A stretch of 64,000 nt of DNA from assembly GCA_902492895.1 (NCBI GenBank), contig CABUNG010000011.1, positions 4,527-68,526 of the forward strand, read 5' to 3'. The translations under genes were made by a program, and so were the position numbers. Below, piece after piece: positions 58,747-64,000 of the stretch (its first letter is position 1; each line of letters starts with the position of its first letter). Below the pieces are notes generated by a model, which made no database searches, was not told the origin of the DNA, and saw only the letters and a program-made list of their open reading frames with translations. Source of the DNA: an uncultured Oscillospiraceae bacterium. GTDB taxonomy: Bacteria > Bacillota > Clostridia > Oscillospirales > Acutalibacteraceae.

Positions 58747-60197
58747 TGGACGACCTGGTGGCCCTGCGGGCCATGTTCGGCGGAAGCGCCGACCTGACCA
58801 TCCGTCGGATGACCATCTGTTCGCACGAAATCGCCCTCGTGACCGTTGAGGGTATGGTGGACCGGCATATGATGGCCGATGCCGTTATCCTGCCCATGAC
58901 CCACATGGCGGGGACGGCGGCCTCGCCCGAAGCGCTGATTTCCCGTATCCGGGACGAGGTGCTTGGATTTGTGGATTTGCTCCAGGTGACCACGCTCGAC
59001 GAGCTGACCAACCTGATCACCTCGGGCTTCGCCGCCATTTTGACCGAAGGCGTCCCTTACGCCGTACTGGGCGGTCTGCAGGGGTTCATGATGCGCGGCG
59101 TCAGCGAGCCCTCCACCGAAGTAACGGTCCGGGGCTCTCGTGAGGGATTCACCGAGGCGATCCGGATCAACATGTCGATGGTGCGGCGGCGTCTCAAATC
59201 CCCGTCTCTCACCTTCGAAACGCTCACGGTCGGCAAAGTCACGCAGACGGCCGTATGCCTTTGTTATATGCAGGACCGGGTGTCCCGCCGGTTGCTCGAC
59301 GACATCCGGGCCCGCATCCAGGACTGCCCGCTCGAATCGGTGTTGGAATCGGGGTATATACAGCCATTTCTCGAAAACAAGCGGCGGTCCCTTTTCACGA
59401 GCGTCGAATCGACCGAGCGGCCGGACACCCTGTGCGGCAAGGTGCTCGAGGGACGGATCGGCGTCCTGGTGGACGGGACGCCCTTCGTTCTGGTGGTGCC
59501 CACCCTGTTTGTGGAACACTTCCAGTCGATGGACGATTATACCCAGCATCCGGTTTATGCCAGCTTCATCCGGATCATCAAATACGTGTCCTTTTTCATC
59601 AGCCTGTTCCTGCCCGGGCTGTATGTCGCCATCGGCACCCATCATCCCGAAATGTTCCCGCCGGTGCTGCTGATGACCTATCTCAACTCCGAACAGGCCA
59701 CGCCGTTTCCGCTGACTATTGAGGCGCTTCTCATCCATTTTCTCTTTGAGATCATGCGGGAGGCCGGGCTGCGCTTCCCCAAGGCGGTCGGCCACGCAGT
59801 GAGTATCGTAGGCGCGCTCGTCATCGGCGAATCCGCCGTACGGGCGGGCATCATCGGGGCGCCGATGGTGATCATTGTGGCCCTGACGGCCATGAGCTCC
59901 TTTGTGCTCCCTTCGCTCTATGGATCCATTACGATTCTGCGCTTTGTCTTCATCGTACTGGGGGGTGCTCTCGGGCTCTACGGCATCATGCTCGGCGGGG
60001 TCCTGCTGCTGTGCAGCATCTGCGCACTCAATGTACAGAGCATTCCCTTCATGGCGCCCATCTCGCCCTTCAGCATGAAGGCCATGCGGGATGTGTTCAT
60101 CCGCTCCGACTGGCGAAAGCTGGCCCGCAAGCGCTTTGTGATACAGAATGTCCGGGGCTCCAAAATCAAGGAAGGGGAAGAGGAGGAAGAGCCGTGA
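58689..60197 (+). CDS. gerAA: GerA-type spore germination protein, A subunit
   Basis: 502 residues. The N-terminal ~250 residues are the soluble GerA domain (DDLVALRAMFGGSADLTIRRM; LLDDIRARIQDCPLESVLESGYIQPFLE), followed by about five membrane helices (YVSFFISLFLPGLYVAIGTHH, EMFPPVLLMTY, PFPLTIEALLIHFLFEIMREAGLRFPKAVGHAVSIVGALVIGESAV). The signature RVSRRLLDDIR-type region is present. It is part of the nutrient receptor in the spore inner membrane. Its stop overlaps gerAB. Confidence 0.93.
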   Translation: MDKKTDQQAPSSAPISGQLMDDLVALRAMFGGSADLTIRRMTICSHEIALVTVEGMVDRHMMADAVILPMTHMAGTAASPEALISRIRDEVLGFVDLLQVTTLDELTNLITSGFAAILTEGVPYAVLGGLQGFMMRGVSEPSTEVTVRGSREGFTEAIRINMSMVRRRLKSPSLTFETLTVGKVTQTAVCLCYMQDRVSRRLLDDIRARIQDCPLESVLESGYIQPFLENKRRSLFTSVESTERPDTLCGKVLEGRIGVLVDGTPFVLVVPTLFVEHFQSMDDYTQHPVYASFIRIIKYVSFFISLFLPGLYVAIGTHHPEMFPPVLLMTYLNSEQATPFPLTIEALLIHFLFEIMREAGLRFPKAVGHAVSIVGALVIGESAVRAGIIGAPMVIIVALTAMSSFVLPSLYGSITILRFVFIVLGGALGLYGIMLGGVLLLCSICALNVQSIPFMAPISPFSMKAMRDVFIRSDWRKLARKRFVIQNVRGSKIKEGEEEEEP

Positions 60198-61306
60198 CCA
60201 AGGTTTCGCAGATCAGTCCGGGCCAGATGATCGCCCTGCTGCTCACGGGACGTCTCGCGGTCTCCATGTCCTTTGCCCCCACCATGCATCAGGTATCGAA
60301 CGGCACCGATTTCTTTCTCTCGGCGCTGCTGCACGGCGTTCTGATCATCGTGTGCATACTGCCGGTGCTCTGGTTCGGCCGGAAATCGGACGGAACCAGC
60401 ACCCTCGATTATGCCTATGTCTTGTGGGGAAAAGGCGGCGGCGCGGCTGTGGCGGGCGGATACGCGCTTCTCTGTCTGCTGATCGAATCGATGGATCTGC
60501 TCCGGTTCAATCAGTTTGTGGCTACAACCCTGTCGCCCGAGCTGTCCCGTGTGGTGCTCTGCGCGGCATTGGTCGCGGTGGGATTCGGTGCGGCGTTCTA
60601 TGGTATCCAGGCTGTCGGGAGAACGGCGTCCATTGTCTTTTTCGCCGTGATCGCCGCCATTGTGGGGATTGCCCTGGCCCTTCTGCCGGAGATGGAGTGG
60701 ATTCACTTTCCGCCCCTGCTGTACGACGGATTTAGTCCCGTCCTATCCGGGGCGTTCGAAGAGCTGCCCCGCACTCTGGAAATCACGCTGCTCGGTCTAG
60801 CCCTTCCTTACGTAGCGGGCAAAAACGGGATGACAAAGGCCGGAATGTTCTTTGCGGGCGGGGTCGTGATTCTCTCGTCCCTGGTACAGGCGACAGCGGT
60901 GGGGGTGCTGGGGGATTTCAGCGGTATGGTGCTGTTTCCGTACTATACAGCGGTGACGGCAGCGCAGGTCGGTATCCTGCAGCGTTTGGATATCATAGCG
61001 GCGGCGGTCTGGCTTGCGGCGCTGCTCGTGAAAACCGCATTTGTCAGTGTACTATACCTGCACTGCATCGGGCGGATGCTGGGGGATAAGGTACGCCTGC
61101 CCGCAGCGATTGTCGGAGGAGGACTTGTTCTCGCTGCCGGACTCTTTTTGGGTGGTTTCATCCTGCAGCAGGAACGGTGGTATATCTGGATCGTGTCCAC
61201 GGTGCTGATCGGTGTGTTCGCCATATTGCTGCCGCTGCTCCTGCTGGCGGCCGGATGGCTGCGGGTACGAAGGAAACAGACACGGGCAAAGGAGGCGGCA
61301 GAATGA
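60194..61306 (+). CDS. gerAB: GerA-type spore germination protein, B subunit (amino-acid-permease-like)
   Basis: 370 residues from a GTG in the GTGA overlap. Ten membrane helices with KVSQISPGQMIALLLTGRLAVSMSF at the start fit the GerAB/APC-fold family, thought to bind the germinant. Confidence 0.92.
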   Translation: MTKVSQISPGQMIALLLTGRLAVSMSFAPTMHQVSNGTDFFLSALLHGVLIIVCILPVLWFGRKSDGTSTLDYAYVLWGKGGGAAVAGGYALLCLLIESMDLLRFNQFVATTLSPELSRVVLCAALVAVGFGAAFYGIQAVGRTASIVFFAVIAAIVGIALALLPEMEWIHFPPLLYDGFSPVLSGAFEELPRTLEITLLGLALPYVAGKNGMTKAGMFFAGGVVILSSLVQATAVGVLGDFSGMVLFPYYTAVTAAQVGILQRLDIIAAAVWLAALLVKTAFVSVLYLHCIGRMLGDKVRLPAAIVGGGLVLAAGLFLGGFILQQERWYIWIVSTVLIGVFAILLPLLLLAAGWLRVRRKQTRAKEAAE

Positions 61307-62472
61307 AAAAGAACGGCCGGGTCGGTTCCATCGGCCTTCTGTTCGTGCTCGTCATCGCGGCGGCGCTGCTGCCGAGCTGCCGGGAAAAATCTCAGATCAG
61401 CAACCGGGTAGTGGTCACGGCGATCGGCATCGACGATAAGGACGGGATGTGCGGCGTTTCGATCCAGGCGATCGAGGTGCTCAAAACCTCCGGAAGCCTG
61501 ACCGAGCAGGAAAAAAACGTCACGTCGGTCTATTCCGTCGAGGGGAAATCGGTCGCCGGGGCGCTGACGGCGTTTGTTGCGGATTCCGGCCGGAGCACCT
61601 ATATCCTGCACAATAAAATCATTGCGCTGGGTCAGGCCCAGATCGAAAGCAACCCCCTCGAAACACTCCTTGACTACTTTATCCGCAATCATAAGGGACG
61701 TCCGCTGGTCAATATGGTGGTCTGTCGCGGGGAGGCCTCCCAGCTGTTGGAGGTTCCCTCCGAAAGCACGGCCATTCCGTCCGAACACATCGCTCGGCTG
61801 CTGGAGGAAGGGTACCAGTGGGGATATGCTGTGCGGACCCGGCTTCTGGATGTGGAACGGTCGCTCAGCGGCATGTACGATGCCGCGATGCCGATTATCA
61901 AAATCGAGGGGGAAGGGGAGGAGCAGCAGGTCCATCTCGACGGTACGGCCCTGTTCAGGTCCGGACGATACGCCGGGGAATTGGATGCGGAAGAGACGCA
62001 CGGCCTGCTGTATGCCCGCGGAGATTTTAAGAAGGGCGTGTATGTGCTGCCGATTTCCGGAAGGCCGGAGGGGGAAAACGTCACATTGTCGATCCAGAAC
62101 GCGTCCACCAACGTGAAAGTGATCCCCGACGGCGCGGCCGTCCGCTATGTTTTCCGGATCCAATGCGAAGCGGAGGTTTTGGAGGAATTCATGCCGGGCA
62201 ACCTGTCGGTGGAGGATATCCGCGGAGCCGAACGCCAGCTCGAGCAGGTGATCGAGAGTGAAACGGAGCGGGCACTTGCCGCCTCGGTCGAGCTTGGGTG
62301 CGACGCCGCCGGCCTCGGCAGGCTGACACAGAAACGGTGCCCCGATCAGATCCGCGGACAGGAGGATATCTGGGCCGAACGCTTGAAAGATTGTGTGTTC
62401 GAGGTGCAGGCTTCGGTGCGGATCACCAAAATCGGTGCTGAGTCGGGCGGCGCGCCCCGGCCGGTCGTATAA
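61303..62472 (+). CDS. gerAC: GerA-type spore germination lipoprotein, C subunit
   Basis: 389 residues from an ATG overlapping the gerAB stop. A lipoprotein signal ends LLPSC (Cys26). The mature domain has ISNRVVVTAIGIDDKDGMCGVSIQAIEV and NHKGRPLVNMVVCRGEASQLLEV as in GerAC. It completes the receptor. Confidence 0.92.
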   Translation: MKKNGRVGSIGLLFVLVIAAALLPSCREKSQISNRVVVTAIGIDDKDGMCGVSIQAIEVLKTSGSLTEQEKNVTSVYSVEGKSVAGALTAFVADSGRSTYILHNKIIALGQAQIESNPLETLLDYFIRNHKGRPLVNMVVCRGEASQLLEVPSESTAIPSEHIARLLEEGYQWGYAVRTRLLDVERSLSGMYDAAMPIIKIEGEGEEQQVHLDGTALFRSGRYAGELDAEETHGLLYARGDFKKGVYVLPISGRPEGENVTLSIQNASTNVKVIPDGAAVRYVFRIQCEAEVLEEFMPGNLSVEDIRGAERQLEQVIESETERALAASVELGCDAAGLGRLTQKRCPDQIRGQEDIWAERLKDCVFEVQASVRITKIGAESGGAPRPVV

Positions 62473-62483
62473 TAATTGCATGA

Positions 62484-62514
62484 AAAAGGAGGAGGGATCA
62501 TCCCTCCTCCTTTT
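62484..62514. terminator. Bidirectional terminator after gerAC
   Basis: A perfect 14-bp stem (62484-62497 with 62501-62514, AAAAGGAGGAGGGA arm). T run on one side and A/T on the other; it ends both gerAC and the convergent DUF4364 gene. Confidence 0.85.
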
Positions 62515-62516
62515 GC

Positions 62517-63107
62517 TTATTTCAGGTCGATCACGATCTGCGTGTCGGAGCGGCGCATCCCTGCGTCCCCTGTGAGGATGGCCAGGACGCTTCGGTAAAG
62601 CAGTTCCGGCTGATCGAGAAACTGGTCCCGGATCATCTTGGCCTGAAGATCGTCGGCCACGCCCAGCGAAAGCGTCATCAGCGGAGTCTCGCCGTCCCCG
62701 ATGCGGCAGGTGACCCGGCAGCCGGTGTCGGTCTTTTCGGTTTCCACTTCGTTTTCCCGTTCCCGTCGAATGCGGGTGAGCAGCTGCAGCGAAGCTTTGA
62801 CCGACCGGTCCCGCAGGGTGTAGGGGATCGAACGGGATAGGGTGGCGGCTGCCTCTGCTCCGGCCTGGGTCACCGCCAGGCGCCCTTCGGGTATCTCTTC
62901 CAGATTCTTCAGCCGGATCAGATCGTCGATTGCGGCGCTCGCTTCGAAGAAATTGGCCATGCCGTTTCCGGCGATGATGTCCAGCACAGCCTGCCGGGGC
63001 ATGGGTTCCCCGGCCCCGGCAAGCATATAGCATATTAAAATGCGGATATCTTTACTGGAATAAAGCCCGCCCGGTTCGACCCCGGCGGAAAACGCGTCGT
63101 GTGTCAT
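62517..63107 (-). CDS. DUF4364 protein, winged-helix-like regulator
   Basis: 196 residues; start after CCGGAGG. The N-terminal part resembles a winged helix (SKDIRILICYMLAGAGEPMPRQAVLDIIAGNGMANFFEASAAIDDLIRLKNLEEI), followed by an alpha/beta domain (CRVTCRIGDGETPLMTLSLGVADDLQAKMIRDQFL). DUF4364 is common in Clostridia and is of unknown target. Confidence 0.85.
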   Translation of the reverse strand: MTHDAFSAGVEPGGLYSSKDIRILICYMLAGAGEPMPRQAVLDIIAGNGMANFFEASAAIDDLIRLKNLEEIPEGRLAVTQAGAEAAATLSRSIPYTLRDRSVKASLQLLTRIRRERENEVETEKTDTGCRVTCRIGDGETPLMTLSLGVADDLQAKMIRDQFLDQPELLYRSVLAILTGDAGMRRSDTQIVIDLK

Positions 63108-63235
63108 AGAAGCCTCCGGAAAGAAAAACTCATCTTTACTCTATCATAAATTCCGAAAAAAAGATAGAGCGAATCTCGACAATCTTTTTGTGAAGAAAAG
63201 AGGAAGATTTTTAGCGGGAAATGTCGGTTTATGTC

Positions 63236-63264
63236 TTGACAGATGGAGCCAAAACCGGTAAATT
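63236..63264 (+). promoter_or_regulatory. Promoter of the uracil permease gene
   Basis: TTGACA (63236-63241), 17-bp spacer, TAAATT (63259-63264). The leader (about 55 nt) has no recognisable riboswitch. Confidence 0.6.
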
Positions 63265-63327
63265 TTTATAGATGGCCGTGTGCGTCCGCCGATGCGGAGC
63301 CGCGGTAAAGAATGAGGAGGAAGTGGA

Positions 63328-64000
63328 ATGAACGTCTTTTCCAAGCTCAACCAGCTGCTCTTCCCCGGATCGAAGGAGTATCCTAAAGTCGGCGCTGGGA
63401 AGATGACCCTGCTGGGCCTCCAGCACGCGTTTGCCATGTCCTGCGCGACGATCCTGGTGCCGCTTTTGACGGGATTGGATGTCAGCGTAGCCCTGTTCGC
63501 GGCCGGTGTCGGCACCCTGATCTTCCATCTGTGCACCCGCGGCCGGATGCCCACCTTCCTGGGCAGCTCGTTTGCCTTTATCGCGGCGCTGCAGGCGGTT
63601 ATCGGCAACGATCCGGAAACCAAGGCACAGAATATCCCGAAAGCCATGGGCGGCATCATCGTCGCCGGTCTCTTCTACGTGATTTTAGCTCTGCTGATCC
63701 GGCTGTTCGGCAGCCGGTTCATGGACAAGCTGTTTCCACCCGTTGTGCGGGGTGTCGGCATCGCCATCATCGGTCTGAATCTGGCCAGCGCGGCCATAAA
63801 CAACATACAGGGCAACGGGGTGGAGCTGTTTTCCGCCCAGTATTACTGGAGCTGGGGAATTGCGATCTTCGTCTGTCTGCTGGCGATCGTCCTCTCCAGC
63901 TATGGCAAGGGCATGGTCAAGATGTCTTCCATTGTCATCGCCCTGGCCTCCGGCTATGTGCTGACCCTGATCTTGACCAAAACCGGTTTGGCCCCGGCGG
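63328..64000 (+). CDS. Uracil permease / NCS2 family, 3' end outside window
   Basis: The first 224 codons are present. ATG at 63328 follows GAGGAGG. LLGLQHAFAMSCATILVPLLTGLDVSVALFAAGVGTLIFHLCTRGRMPTFLGSSFAFIAAL is the NCS2 signature; the GSSFAFI segment is typical of uracil rather than xanthine transporters. At least five membrane helices are seen. The C-terminal part is cut off by the window edge. Confidence 0.9.
   Translation, partial: MNVFSKLNQLLFPGSKEYPKVGAGKMTLLGLQHAFAMSCATILVPLLTGLDVSVALFAAGVGTLIFHLCTRGRMPTFLGSSFAFIAALQAVIGNDPETKAQNIPKAMGGIIVAGLFYVILALLIRLFGSRFMDKLFPPVVRGVGIAIIGLNLASAAINNIQGNGVELFSAQYYWSWGIAIFVCLLAIVLSSYGKGMVKMSSIVIALASGYVLTLILTKTGLAPA

Noticed and set aside
60943..63033. 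696-codon minus-strand frame across gerAB, gerAC and DUF4364
   Set aside because: It spans three genes and a terminator and encodes Arg/His-rich nonsense.
63108..63327. Purine or pyrimidine riboswitch before the uracil permease
   Set aside because: The transcribed leader is only about 55 nt and no conserved riboswitch bases are seen.

Overview
The window is one continuous piece of a GC-rich, spore-forming Clostridia chromosome, most likely from the Oscillospirales (Ruminococcaceae/Acutalibacteraceae relatives). The evidence is a leucine T-box, a gerA-type germination operon, promoters that look sporulation-specific, Clostridia-typical DUF4364, DUF4363 and DUF6062 proteins, strong AGGAGG ribosome sites, and frequent TTG/GTG starts with ATGA/GTGA stop-start overlaps. 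No species can be named. I see no tRNA or rRNA gene, CRISPR array, transposase or phage gene.

Layout. 1-4071 (+): the end of a GHL10-like glycoside-hydrolase-related protein, then a membrane-anchored protein joining a GHL10-like domain to a zinc N-acetylmuramoyl-L-alanine amidase. 4293-4844 (-): a small lipoprotein. 27960 down to 4965 (-): the main accessory feature, a run of 14 same-strand genes closed by a strong terminator at 4927-4959. It encodes two DUF4838 proteins (one cytosolic, one a lipoprotein), a DUF5107-TPR protein, an AraC regulator, a degenerate ROK protein, two solute-binding proteins, four sugar-ABC permeases, a DUF5696 protein, an NHL-Yip1 membrane protein and two related surface proteins. 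No ATPase gene is present. Divergent to it, 28323-29540 (+) encodes an AGE-family sugar epimerase. 29698-30650: a 52-codon gene divergent from a ribbon-helix-helix repressor, then a VOC protein. 30709-37304 (-): a DUF4434-like secreted protein, an iron alcohol dehydrogenase, a hemolysin-III membrane protein and a Ca2+-type P-type ATPase. 37507-42977 (+): two FAD oxidoreductases, a patatin-like lipase and an unknown membrane protein. 43505-47430 (+): potABCD polyamine transport behind a structured leader. 47444-50260 (+): aldose epimerase-like protein, Gph-type phosphatase, a cysteine-rich small protein and a CotJC-like manganese catalase. 50294-53520 (+): T-box, leuA, leuB. 53568-57219: small membrane protein, 93-bp tandem repeats, a DUF6062 protein, 8-oxoguanine glycosylase and class II aldolase. 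57404-62472: DUF421/DUF4363 genes divergent from gerAA-AB-AC. 62517-64000: a DUF4364 regulator and the start of a uracil permease.

How the parts fit. The 14-gene locus looks like a sensing, binding, uptake and processing system for an unidentified glycan. Its permeases probably use an ATPase encoded elsewhere. The germination genes, DUF421 operon, catalase and cysteine-rich protein form a spore-related theme. The most interesting non-coding signals are the potA leader, the symmetric overlapping promoters at 55252-55290, the ribbon-helix-helix operators and the 93-bp repeats.
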